Notes under the pieces: model-generated | Seen by the model: the letters and a program-made list of their open reading frames with translations, nothing else | Databases searched by the model: none | Told to the model about the DNA's origin: nothing | Source of the DNA: Flavobacteriaceae bacterium | Lineage (GTDB): Bacteria > Bacteroidota > Bacteroidia > Flavobacteriales > Flavobacteriaceae | DNA length: 64,000 nt | Direction: 5' to 3' | Assembly: GCA_030726725.1 (NCBI GenBank) | Contig: JANRDC010000018.1 | Coordinates: forward strand, 1 to 64,000 | Position numbers and translations under genes: made by a program | Shown here: positions 10,491 through 20,990 of the stretch, in pieces | Numbering within the stretch: position 1 is the stretch's first letter | How the letters are laid out: each line of letters begins with the position of its first letter

Positions 10491-10692
10491 TGTAAAATAG
10501 TAGGTATTATGTGGTTGGTTTAATCTGGGGCAATCCGCAATTTTGCTAGGCAATAATCGCTCTTGGACTGGTTGACAAATATGTGAACAATTATTTTAAA
10601 AAAAAAATGGATCAGTGCTAGATTTTGTTCTTTTTTTGTTTTTTAATCTTTATCAGTCTGTCTTTCACTAAAATATAAAATTACCCTTGAAA

Positions 10693-11103
10693 ATGTTAAA
10701 AAATTCTACCCGGATTAAGGTCCGATATGCCGAGACAGATCAGATGGGTGTTGTACACCATGCTAACTATGCGTTATACCTAGAGTTAGCGCGTATTGAG
10801 TGGCTTTCAGTGTTGGGTTTTTCCTATGCTGACATGGAAAAGGACGGTGTGATCCTACCCGTGGTCTCCTTGTTGGTCAACTACAAACGCCCCTTGTTTT
10901 TTGACCAAAATATTCAGGTAGTTTGTCAATTGCGTGAGACGCCCACATCTAAAATCACTTTTGACTATGAAATTCTTGATGAACAGGGTGTTTGTGTCGC
11001 TACAGCATCAACGGTATTGGCTTTTGTCAGCCAAGAAACCAAAAGACCTATTCCGTGTCCATCTGCGCTGATGCAGGTGCTTAAAGGATCCCTCAGTCAA
11101 TAG
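10693..11103 (+). CDS. Acyl-CoA thioesterase, YbgC/4-hydroxybenzoyl-CoA thioesterase family
   Basis: A 136-residue hot-dog-fold thioesterase that hydrolyses acyl-CoA or acyl-ACP esters in the cytoplasm. The family signature is clear: VRYAETDQMGVVHHANYALYLE, where the Asp of ETDQMG is the catalytic residue. The gene is transcribed divergently from dnaA across a 202-nt gap and ends by overlapping the convergent yigZ gene by 11 nt. I chose the ATG at 10693; an in-frame TTG lies two codons upstream. The substrate cannot be told from sequence; in Proteobacteria YbgC acts next to the Tol system, which is not seen here. Confidence 0.88.
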   Translation: MLKNSTRIKVRYAETDQMGVVHHANYALYLELARIEWLSVLGFSYADMEKDGVILPVVSLLVNYKRPLFFDQNIQVVCQLRETPTSKITFDYEILDEQGVCVATASTVLAFVSQETKRPIPCPSALMQVLKGSLSQ

Positions 11104-11713
11104 GTAGCCAAGTGCAGTCTTTCTTGTCGCCCCAGAGTTTTATGGAGGCTTCTACCATAGCCACGGGTACCTGGACCATCAATTCATATCCTGTGTTGAT
11201 GGGGACTTGTTGTACTAAAGCAATGCTGTTTTTTTGACTCCAGGACATAAATGTTTGAAAATGTGCGTGTGATATACGCGCTTTAAATGTTTGTGTGCGC
11301 ATAATATCTTTGATTTCAGCCTGGTTGAGTGTGCCTAGCGCTGTTTCTTTATACGCTTGAATCAATCCTCCCACACCTAATTTTACACCGCCAAATTCTC
11401 GGACAACTACCACAGCTGTTTGGGTGAGCTCAAACGCGTTGATTTGCCCCAGTATCGGTGTTCCAGCGCTAAAATTTGGTTCGCCATCGTCAAATGCCTT
11501 GGATTGATATTGATCGGGTTGGATTCCCAGGCGCCATGCATAGCAAAAGTGTCTTGCTTTTGGGTGTTTTTTACGCAGATCGGTCAGGATTTCCTTGAGA
11601 TCGCTTGGGGTGTTTATGGGAAATCCATAGCCCCAAAATTTGCTTTTTTTCTCCTTAAATAGGAAGGGTTCCGAGGGGGCAGTCAGTGTTTTATAGGAAT
11701 AGGAATCACTCAT
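11093..11713 (-). CDS. yigZ: YigZ/IMPACT family protein (UPF0029)
   Basis: A 206-residue member of the UPF0029/YigZ family. The signature lies at KHPKARHFCYAWRLG (about residues 49-63) and DDGEPNFSAGTPILGQI (about 75-91), followed by VVVVREFGGVKLGVGGLIQAY. Bacterial members have no firm function; eukaryotic IMPACT regulates GCN2. The start overlaps the stop of ribD by 4 nt, so it is the second gene of a ribD-yigZ unit. It converges with the thioesterase gene, overlapping it by 11 nt. Confidence 0.9.
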   Translation of the reverse strand: MSDSYSYKTLTAPSEPFLFKEKKSKFWGYGFPINTPSDLKEILTDLRKKHPKARHFCYAWRLGIQPDQYQSKAFDDGEPNFSAGTPILGQINAFELTQTAVVVVREFGGVKLGVGGLIQAYKETALGTLNQAEIKDIMRTQTFKARISHAHFQTFMSWSQKNSIALVQQVPINTGYELMVQVPVAMVEASIKLWGDKKDCTWLPID

Positions 11714-12747
11714 GACTGATTGAAATAATAATCAATACGGTCAGGTCCTAAATCCTCGCTGAAACGTTTAGTGCCTGCAAACTTGGGGGCCAATACACCG
11801 TTATTCAATTTTATCGGCGTATGAATCACCCTGATTTCATCCCATAAATCAGTGTCGATCCACTTGTTTAAAGTCGCACTACCTCCCTCGACCAAAATGC
11901 TGATGATCCCCTCTTGGTAGGCTTTTGCAAGCACATCAGCCACGGTGTATTGATCCAATGTCCAATGTTTGATATGATCGCCCAATTGAATCTTTGGGCC
12001 GATGTGAATAGCTCTAGGATGCTTCCACAGCGGCGCTGATTCTGGCGCCCTGCCGTGGGGGTCGAAAACCATGGGGATAGGGTCTGGGCCATCCCAATAC
12101 CGATTATTGAGCTGTGGAAGGTCGTCCAAAGCAGTTTGGACCCCTATGAGTATGGCCGCTTCCTCTGTTCTCCACTGGTGAACGCGTTGACTTGCGGGCA
12201 TGGAGGATAGACGATAAGGTTCTTTTGTTTTTCTATCGGCCTGGTTTGGGGCAATATGCCCTTGGGTTGTCTGTGCCCATTTTAGGGTGACATAGGGGCG
12301 TTTTTCCCTTTGAAAAGTCATGAATCTCTTGTGGTGTTTCAGGCACTCAGCCTCCAAAACCCCTAAGGTAACCTCGACTCCTACTTCATTTAGTTGACGG
12401 ATCCCAAGTCCAGACACCAGTGGATTGGGGTCTGTGCAGCCGATATACACCTGTTTGATTCCTGATTGAATGATGGCTAGTGAACACGGAGGTGTTTTTC
12501 CAAAGTGCGCACAAGGCTCCAGAGTGACGTATAGTGAGGCGCCGATCAGATCTTTTGGTTGGCGCACACTGTTGATTGCTGCCACTTCAGCGTGGGCGCC
12601 GCCGTATGCGGCGGTTGTCCCCTGGCCAATAATTCGACCATTGCTATCGACGATGACACAGCCAACCCTGGGGTTTGGGTAGCAACTGATCGAAGCATTT
12701 TTGGCGCATTCAATGGCCCGAAACATGTAAATTTCGTGTATATTCAC
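11710..12747 (-). CDS. ribD: Bifunctional riboflavin biosynthesis deaminase/reductase RibD
   Basis: Catalyses the second and third steps of riboflavin synthesis: deamination of the diaminopyrimidine and NADPH-dependent reduction of the ribosyl chain (EC 3.5.4.26 and 1.1.1.193). The N-terminal deaminase carries the zinc-binding HAEVAA and PCAHFGKTPPC motifs (about residues 50-85). The C-terminal reductase (about 145-345) contains VTLKWAQTTQGHIAP and ILVEGGSATLN. The 345 residues are full length. Other rib genes are not in the window. The gene is divergent from the acetyltransferase at 12793 across a 45-nt gap. Confidence 0.95.
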   Translation of the reverse strand: MNIHEIYMFRAIECAKNASISCYPNPRVGCVIVDSNGRIIGQGTTAAYGGAHAEVAAINSVRQPKDLIGASLYVTLEPCAHFGKTPPCSLAIIQSGIKQVYIGCTDPNPLVSGLGIRQLNEVGVEVTLGVLEAECLKHHKRFMTFQREKRPYVTLKWAQTTQGHIAPNQADRKTKEPYRLSSMPASQRVHQWRTEEAAILIGVQTALDDLPQLNNRYWDGPDPIPMVFDPHGRAPESAPLWKHPRAIHIGPKIQLGDHIKHWTLDQYTVADVLAKAYQEGIISILVEGGSATLNKWIDTDLWDEIRVIHTPIKLNNGVLAPKFAGTKRFSEDLGPDRIDYYFNQS

Positions 12748-12792
12748 GGTGCAAAAATAGGGTTTTTTGACCAGTCCTGATTCCTTGATTAC

Positions 12793-13272
12793 ATGAAGAT
12801 TAGCCCCTTAACTCCTCGCGAAAACCAAGCTGTTGCAGACTTGGTTCGCGCCGTAATTGTCGAACACGGAGTGCCCAAGGTGGGTACCGCCTACGCAGAT
12901 CAAGCTTTGGATGACCTATTTGACTATTACCAGAGGAATTCTGGGGTCTACTATGTGCTTAAAGATGAACAAGGGCAGGTTTTAGGGGGCGCCGGAATTG
13001 CTCCTCTGGAAAATTTCAACGGTCCGGTCTGTGAGCTGCAGAAGATGTATTTTTATCCAAGCGCAAGGGGTTTGGGATGGGGCAGTGCCATGATTGATCA
13101 GTGCTTGTCCAAAGCCAAAGAAATGGGTTTTGAACAGTGCTATTTGGAAACCATGCCGCAGATGTTAGATGCTCAGAAGCTATATGTCAAGAAGGGATTT
13201 AAGTATATCGATGGCCCCATGGGCGATACCGGACATTGTTCGTGTCCCATACACATGTTGTTAGACTTGTAA
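12793..13272 (+). CDS. GNAT-family N-acetyltransferase
   Basis: A 159-residue acetyltransferase. The acetyl-CoA-binding motif appears as FYPSARGLGWGSAMID (about residues 91-106), with the C-terminal DAQKLYVKKGFKYIDGPMGDTGH block typical of one GNAT branch. The substrate is unknown. The stop is followed after 1 nt by prmC, so the two are almost certainly co-transcribed. An acetyltransferase upstream of prmC is common in this lineage to my recollection. It might modify release factor or ribosomal proteins, but nothing in the sequence shows that. Confidence 0.85.
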   Translation: MKISPLTPRENQAVADLVRAVIVEHGVPKVGTAYADQALDDLFDYYQRNSGVYYVLKDEQGQVLGGAGIAPLENFNGPVCELQKMYFYPSARGLGWGSAMIDQCLSKAKEMGFEQCYLETMPQMLDAQKLYVKKGFKYIDGPMGDTGHCSCPIHMLLDL

Positions 13273-13273
13273 C

Positions 13274-16125
<2,852 letters not shown>

Positions 16126-16143
16126 TTTGTAACAAAATGTTTG

Positions 16144-16174
16144 TTTTGTAAATTGAACTTCTGAATTATATTTG
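16144..16174 (+). promoter_or_regulatory. Promoter upstream of the DUF6913-dapA pair
   Basis: TTTTG (16144-16148), 18-nt spacer and -7 box TATATTTG (16167-16174), 16 nt before the ATG at 16191. A partly symmetric TTTGTAACAAA element lies just upstream at 16126-16136. Confidence 0.7.
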
Positions 16175-16190
16175 CACAACAATAGTCGAA

Positions 16191-16718
16191 ATGCGCAACA
16201 GGATCTTCTCTTTGTATTATCAGTGGTGGTTTAAGTGGCGCATTAAGCGCATGGAGTCATCAAATTTTCAGTATTTGGCTGAAGACTTGGGCGCAGACCA
16301 TCCCATTGGTATTCTGGCTCTAGCTTCGCGTTTGACCCCAAACATGAATGCGGCTTGGTTTGCTCAACAGTTAAATATACCTGTGCACCAATTAAAATTA
16401 TTGGTGGTTGATGATGGAGTAGGACGTGTTGATTCAGTCGATCAGCTAACTTTTGAATCGCATTTAAAAAATTGTACTCAAAATACTGAATTAGAGTATT
16501 TTAAAAGCTATAAATTCAAGTATTTATTTCATGTTTATCCGCCTAATCTTTGGTCTGTTTTGTATTTGGGTTTACATGTTAAAGCTGGCAAGCACATTTC
16601 ATTTTGGACGCCCGATCAAGGTCCGGGTGAGTTGTTTTTGCCTACCCATGAATTTATGGATACAGAGTCATTGATGGTTTTGTGGAACGAATTAGCACCC
16701 CAACTCAAATGGAATTGA
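16191..16718 (+). CDS. DUF6913-like conserved protein of unknown function
   Basis: A 175-residue protein without signal peptide or membrane helix. The N-terminus is basic and aromatic (YYQWWFKWRIKR), followed by a region around HVYPPNLWSVLYLGLHVKAGKHISFW that looks like an alpha/beta fold. I recognise it as the family now called DUF6913, which in Flavobacteriia lies between ligA and dapA. No catalytic motif is evident. Its stop codon lies inside dapA (10-nt overlap), so the two are translated together; a link to dapA expression or to lysine/peptidoglycan synthesis is only a guess from position. Confidence 0.7.
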   Translation: MRNRIFSLYYQWWFKWRIKRMESSNFQYLAEDLGADHPIGILALASRLTPNMNAAWFAQQLNIPVHQLKLLVVDDGVGRVDSVDQLTFESHLKNCTQNTELEYFKSYKFKYLFHVYPPNLWSVLYLGLHVKAGKHISFWTPDQGPGELFLPTHEFMDTESLMVLWNELAPQLKWN

Positions 16719-17605
16719 ATCATTTATTGTCAGGAACAGGTGTCGCATTGGTCACTCCTATGGATGTAGAGGGTGGGGTTGATTATCAGGCGCTAGGCCG
16801 CCTGATCGAACACAACATTACCCACGGTGTAAATTATCTAGTGGTGTTGGGCACGACGGCGGAGTCGGTTACCCTTAACCCAGAAGAAAAGAGTTTGATT
16901 GCCAGTTTTGTTCGTCAACAGGTAGCTGGTCGAATTCCATTGGTTTTAGGTCATGGGGGTAACGACACTGCTGCGCTTGTGGCTGGTTTTGAACAGATGG
17001 ATCTAACTGGGTACTCAGCTTTGCTCTCCGTAACTCCTTATTACAACAGACCTAGTCAAAAGGGATTGGAGGCACATTATTTGGCGCTTGCAGCTGCCTC
17101 CCCTTTGCCGATCTTACTCTACAACGTTCCTTCTAGAACTGGCTGTAATTTGGAAAATGAAACCATTTGGGCTTTGTTGGCGCAGAGCTCCAAGTTTATT
17201 GGCGTTAAAGAGGCTTCAGCTGATTTTGATAAAACATTGGATTTGCTCGCCCAAAGACCCGAAGGATTTTTGGTGATTTCTGGAGATGATGGGACTGCAA
17301 GCGAGGCTATCCTGGCAGGTGCAGACGGGGTGATTTCTGTCATTGGACAAGCGCTGACCGCACCGTTTGTGGCATTGATCCATGCGTCTAGTTCAGGAGA
17401 TCGTCAGAAGACTCAAACATTGATGGGCGACCTGTCGGACTTGATCGATTTGATTTTTGAGGAAGGAAATCCTACGGGAATCAAGGCTTTATTGTCGATT
17501 TTAGGTATTTGCAGGTCGAATGTCAGACTTCCTTTAATTCCTGCCTCTACTGGACTGGAATCCAAACTCAGGCTGTCCCTGTTGAAGCGCGAAAACTTCG
17601 TGTAG
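16709..17605 (+). CDS. dapA: 4-hydroxy-tetrahydrodipicolinate synthase
   Basis: Condenses pyruvate with aspartate semialdehyde, the first committed step of lysine and diaminopimelate synthesis (EC 4.3.3.7). The 298-residue TIM barrel shows the Schiff-base lysine Lys167 in FIGVKEASAD, Tyr138 in LLYNVPSRTG and the GTTAES motif. I start at the ATG at 16709 inside the upstream gene, which gives the normal length; an in-frame start at 16682 is less likely. No riboswitch is visible upstream. Confidence 0.95.
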   Translation: MELNHLLSGTGVALVTPMDVEGGVDYQALGRLIEHNITHGVNYLVVLGTTAESVTLNPEEKSLIASFVRQQVAGRIPLVLGHGGNDTAALVAGFEQMDLTGYSALLSVTPYYNRPSQKGLEAHYLALAAASPLPILLYNVPSRTGCNLENETIWALLAQSSKFIGVKEASADFDKTLDLLAQRPEGFLVISGDDGTASEAILAGADGVISVIGQALTAPFVALIHASSSGDRQKTQTLMGDLSDLIDLIFEEGNPTGIKALLSILGICRSNVRLPLIPASTGLESKLRLSLLKRENFV

Positions 17606-17690
17606 ATTTAACGTTTTTTTTGGGGTAGGGCCTGCATTAAGTCATATTATTGCGGTCTTAAATACTTTTTCATTATCCGTTAAGTTTGCT

Positions 17691-17698
17691 TATTTTTG
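17691..17698 (+). promoter_or_regulatory. -7 box of bamD, probably leaderless
   Basis: TATTTTTG lies only 4 nt before the bamD ATG at 17703, so transcription should start at the start codon. No TTG is seen at the ideal -33 distance. Confidence 0.55.
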
Positions 17699-17702
17699 CC
17701 CC

Positions 17703-18521
17703 ATGCTTAAATTAAATCGTTTTTTCATAAGATTTCTTGTCTTGATGACGCTTTTTGCTACATCGTGTGGCGAGGCTTCAAAGATGCTTAAGTCTAAAGA
17801 CATCAAAGAGCAGTACGATTTTGCTGAAAGAATGTATGAAAGCGGTGAATATCGAAAAGCCAATTTGATTTTAACCCAAATCACGCCTAAATACATCGGT
17901 AAACCACAAGGTGAACGGGTCATGTTTTTTTTGGCGGATTCATATTATCAACTAAAAGACTACCAATTAGCTAGTTATCAGTTTGAGCGGTTTTTAAAGT
18001 CTTATCCACAAAGCGAAAAAGCGGAGCAAGCAGCATTCTTTGGTGCGAAAAGTTATTACCACTTGTCGCCCAAATACTCATTGGATCAAACAGATACCGA
18101 CACTGCTTTAGATAAACTTCAAGTGTTTATCAATATGTATCCCGAGTCGACCTATTTGTCGGAAGCCAATGTTTTGGCCAAGGAGTTAACGACCAAAAAA
18201 GAGCAAAAAGCCTTTGAAATAGCCAAGCAATACAACCGTTTAGGTTCTTACAACCTCACAGTGTTGGTTTCGGCAGTGAAAGCGTTAGACAATTTTTTAA
18301 TGGAGTATCCTGGCTCTGTATTTCGTGAAGATGCTTGGTTCTACAAGTTGGAATCACAATACACTATGGCGGTGAACAGCACTCCCGATAAAATACAAGA
18401 GCGTCTTCAAGAGGCAAAATCATCATACCAAAGCTTGATCAAGTACTTTCCCAACACAAAGCATCTTGAAAAGGCGGAGCAGATTTTGAAACAGATAGAA
18501 AAACAAACAACAAAACCATAA
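17703..18521 (+). CDS. bamD: Outer membrane assembly lipoprotein BamD
   Basis: An essential component of the BAM complex that inserts beta-barrel proteins into the outer membrane. The 272 residues begin with a lipoprotein signal (cleavage before Cys22 in FATSC) and consist of TPR-like helical repeats, for example AERMYESGEYRKANLILTQI and FFLADSYYQLKDYQLASYQF. The gene heads the block bamD-rpoZ-coaBC-porD-recN, with small gaps or overlaps up to porD. That gene order is, as I recall, common in Bacteroidota. Confidence 0.92.
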   Translation: MLKLNRFFIRFLVLMTLFATSCGEASKMLKSKDIKEQYDFAERMYESGEYRKANLILTQITPKYIGKPQGERVMFFLADSYYQLKDYQLASYQFERFLKSYPQSEKAEQAAFFGAKSYYHLSPKYSLDQTDTDTALDKLQVFINMYPESTYLSEANVLAKELTTKKEQKAFEIAKQYNRLGSYNLTVLVSAVKALDNFLMEYPGSVFREDAWFYKLESQYTMAVNSTPDKIQERLQEAKSSYQSLIKYFPNTKHLEKAEQILKQIEKQTTKP

Positions 18522-18531
18522 CACCGAAACG

Positions 18532-18858
18532 ATGAGTGATTTAAAAAATTCTAAAGCCCCGGTAACTACCTCTACCATCGACAAAAACAAGTTTGACGCT
18601 GCTACAGGTAATATATACGAAGCGATTTCGATTACAGCCAAGAGGGCGGTTCAAATCAATTCCGATATCAAAAAGGAATTGGTGGAAAAACTGGAAGAGT
18701 TTGCCACTTACAGCGATAGCTTAGAGGAAGTTTTTGAAAACAAAGAGCAAATCGAAGTATCTAAGTATTACGAAAAATTACCTAAACCTCATTCTATGGC
18801 TGCCTCAGAATGGTTAGACGGTAAAATTTACTACAGATCTACGGACAAACAATCATAA
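18532..18858 (+). CDS. rpoZ: DNA-directed RNA polymerase omega subunit (Rpb6-like)
   Basis: A 108-residue protein that fits the Bacteroidota omega subunit. The omega/Rpb6 core is visible as GNIYEAISITAKRAVQINSD (about residues 24-43), the helix that clamps the beta-prime C-terminus, followed by the LEEFATYSDSLEEVFENKEQ segment. It follows bamD by 10 nt and abuts coaBC directly. Omega genes next to coaBC are known in other phyla too, which supports the call. Confidence 0.88.
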   Translation: MSDLKNSKAPVTTSTIDKNKFDAATGNIYEAISITAKRAVQINSDIKKELVEKLEEFATYSDSLEEVFENKEQIEVSKYYEKLPKPHSMAASEWLDGKIYYRSTDKQS

Positions 18859-20055
18859 ATGCTCAGCGGTCGCCATATTTTATTAGGCGTAAGCGGAGGA
18901 ATTGCCGCGTATAAAACTGCTTTTTTAGTTCGTTTATTCAAACAGGCTGGCGCTGAAGTTAAAGTTGTTTTAACGGAAGCGGCCAGCCATTTTGTTTCTC
19001 CACTAACACTTTCGGTGCTCAGCGAAAATCCAGTTCAGCAAAATTTTACAGTTGAATGTGCCGAAGGAACCGTTTCTTGGAACAACCACGTTGAGTTGGC
19101 TCAATGGGCCGATATGATGGTCATCGCCCCATGTACAGCAAATACGTTGTCTAAAATGGTTTCGGGTACTGCAGATAATTTTCTGTTGGTGGCCTATATG
19201 TCGACTAGTTGTCCTGTATTCGTTGCTCCGGCCATGGACTTAGATATGTACGCCCATCCGTCTACCCAGGCACATTTAAAAAAACTGACTGATTTTGGTC
19301 ACTCAGTGATCCCAGCGGAAACTGGGTTTCTGGCTTCAGGTCTACACGGTACAGGTAGGATGGCAGAGCCAGAGCATATTTTGGCGCATATCAAACAATG
19401 GTGGCTAGATCGAATGCCGCTTCGCGGAAAGAAAGTTTTAATCACAGCTGGCCCCACTCATGAACCCATAGATCCGGTTAGGTTTATTGGCAATCAATCG
19501 AGTGGTAGAATGGGAATTGCTTTAGCTGATCAGGCGGCACGATTGGGCGCAGAAGTAGTATTAGTGCTAGGGCCTAGTGCTTTGGCGCCCCAACAAAATC
19601 AAGTGGTGGTTCACCGGGTACAAACAGCCCTTGAAATGCTGGAGGCTTGTCAAAAAAATTGGGCTGGTGTTGATGTAGGTGTTTTTGCTGCTGCAGTAGC
19701 TGATTACCGTCCTGAAAACATAGGTGCTCAAAAGATAAAGAGGTCTTCAGAGCCTTGGTCGATTTCAATGATGCCCAATCCAGATATTGCTGCTCACTTT
19801 GGCGCCATCAAGGGGAGTACCTATTTAGTGGGCTTTGCGTTAGAGACGCAAAATGGTATCTCTTATGCCCAGCAAAAAAGAACGGCTAAAAACCTCGACG
19901 CCATCATACTCAACAGTTTAGAGGATCCTGGAGCAGGGTTTGGCATGACCAATGTGGTTCACTGGATAGACCAACACCAAACAAAGTCCTTTGAGTTAAT
20001 GGAAAAAACCAAAGTGGCTGAAGTGCTTTGGGAACAAATCACTGCTCAGTTATGA
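18859..20055 (+). CDS. coaBC: Bifunctional phosphopantothenoylcysteine decarboxylase/synthase
   Basis: Performs two steps of coenzyme A synthesis: ligation of cysteine to 4'-phosphopantothenate (CoaB) and FMN-dependent decarboxylation (CoaC). The N-terminal flavoprotein domain (about residues 1-180) has GVSGGIAAYK, the active-site histidine in NNHVELAQWADM and PAMDLDMY. The C-terminal synthase (about 186-398) has GPTHEPIDPVRFIGNQSSG. The 398 residues are full length. It overlaps the next gene by 4 nt (ATGA). CoaE, the last step, lies 5.5 kb downstream. Confidence 0.96.
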   Translation: MLSGRHILLGVSGGIAAYKTAFLVRLFKQAGAEVKVVLTEAASHFVSPLTLSVLSENPVQQNFTVECAEGTVSWNNHVELAQWADMMVIAPCTANTLSKMVSGTADNFLLVAYMSTSCPVFVAPAMDLDMYAHPSTQAHLKKLTDFGHSVIPAETGFLASGLHGTGRMAEPEHILAHIKQWWLDRMPLRGKKVLITAGPTHEPIDPVRFIGNQSSGRMGIALADQAARLGAEVVLVLGPSALAPQQNQVVVHRVQTALEMLEACQKNWAGVDVGVFAAAVADYRPENIGAQKIKRSSEPWSISMMPNPDIAAHFGAIKGSTYLVGFALETQNGISYAQQKRTAKNLDAIILNSLEDPGAGFGMTNVVHWIDQHQTKSFELMEKTKVAEVLWEQITAQL

Positions 20056-20936
20056 AGGCGCTGGTTTCTCTGTGTTTGTTTTTATTGAGTTGGTCCACCT
20101 GGGCTCAAGACTTTAATGCGCAGATCCAAGTAGATGCTAGTAGGGTAGACATGTCCAATAAACAAGTGTTTGTAGCCTTGCAAAACGACTTAAACACTTG
20201 GTTTAATGCGACATCGTTTTCCGGCCTACGAAAAGTTGAGGATGAGAAAGTAAGGGTGCGGTTCTATTTGAATATTCTCTCTTATCAAGATGATTTTTTT
20301 ACCGCTACCCTCCAGATGCAGTTGAGTAGACCCATTTTTGGCACCACCTACGAGTCTCCTTTGCTTTCGGTGATGGATCGCGAAGTCTCCTTTGCCTACG
20401 AGCCTTTTTCTCCATTGGTATGGTCCAAAAACAATTTACAAAACAACCTCGTAGCCATTTTTGGTTATTACGCATACCTGGCTTTAGGCGTTGATGCGGA
20501 TACATTTGCCCCTATGGCCGGGACCCCTTATTTTATCTCTGCCCAACAGGTGGTCAATACAGCGCAATCCGCTTTTCCAGGATGGAATGACGGGTCGAAC
20601 ACCTACAGTAGATCAGCGATCACTCAGGCGTTTAACACGCCTGCCAACAAACCATTTAGAACTTTTTTATACCAATATCACTTACAGGGATTGGACCAAA
20701 TGACGGTTGATCCTGAAAAGTATCAGGTTTTTTTAGCAGAACAAATCAGCAGTTTAAAGTCATTGTTGCTCAGCAGGCCACAAAATCCGTTATTTGTTTT
20801 GCTTTTCGATGCTAAGTCTGATGAGTGGGTTCAGCTTTTTGGACAAGGGCCGAGTTTTGATGCGCAAAAATTAAAGGCAGATCTCGATGTGATGGCGCCT
20901 ATGTTTGCGCAAAAGTGGCGTTTGCTTGCCCGTTGA
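20052..20936 (+). CDS. porD: DUF4835/PorD-like exported protein
   Basis: A 294-residue protein with a cleavable signal peptide (about residues 1-18, ending SWSTWAQ). It corresponds to the DUF4835 family, which lies between coaBC and recN in Bacteroidota and is annotated as PorD in the type IX secretion and gliding literature, as I recall. Conserved features are FNAQIQVDASRV at the mature N-terminus, TSFSGLRKVEDEKVR and the SFAYEPFSPLVW stretch. Its precise role is unknown; no other type IX gene is present. The start overlaps the coaBC stop by 4 nt (ATGA). Confidence 0.75.
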   Translation: MKALVSLCLFLLSWSTWAQDFNAQIQVDASRVDMSNKQVFVALQNDLNTWFNATSFSGLRKVEDEKVRVRFYLNILSYQDDFFTATLQMQLSRPIFGTTYESPLLSVMDREVSFAYEPFSPLVWSKNNLQNNLVAIFGYYAYLALGVDADTFAPMAGTPYFISAQQVVNTAQSAFPGWNDGSNTYSRSAITQAFNTPANKPFRTFLYQYHLQGLDQMTVDPEKYQVFLAEQISSLKSLLLSRPQNPLFVLLFDAKSDEWVQLFGQGPSFDAQKLKADLDVMAPMFAQKWRLLAR

Positions 20937-20990
20937 TCACCCTTCTTTTTTTGGCGCTATTTGCTATATTTACTGATTATTTGACGCCCT

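Noticed and set aside
10491-10692. Possible oriC next to dnaA
   Set aside because: Only one weak DnaA-box-like sequence (TTGTTCACA on the minus strand) is seen, without a cluster or a clear unwinding element. The gap is AT-rich but not more than other gaps.
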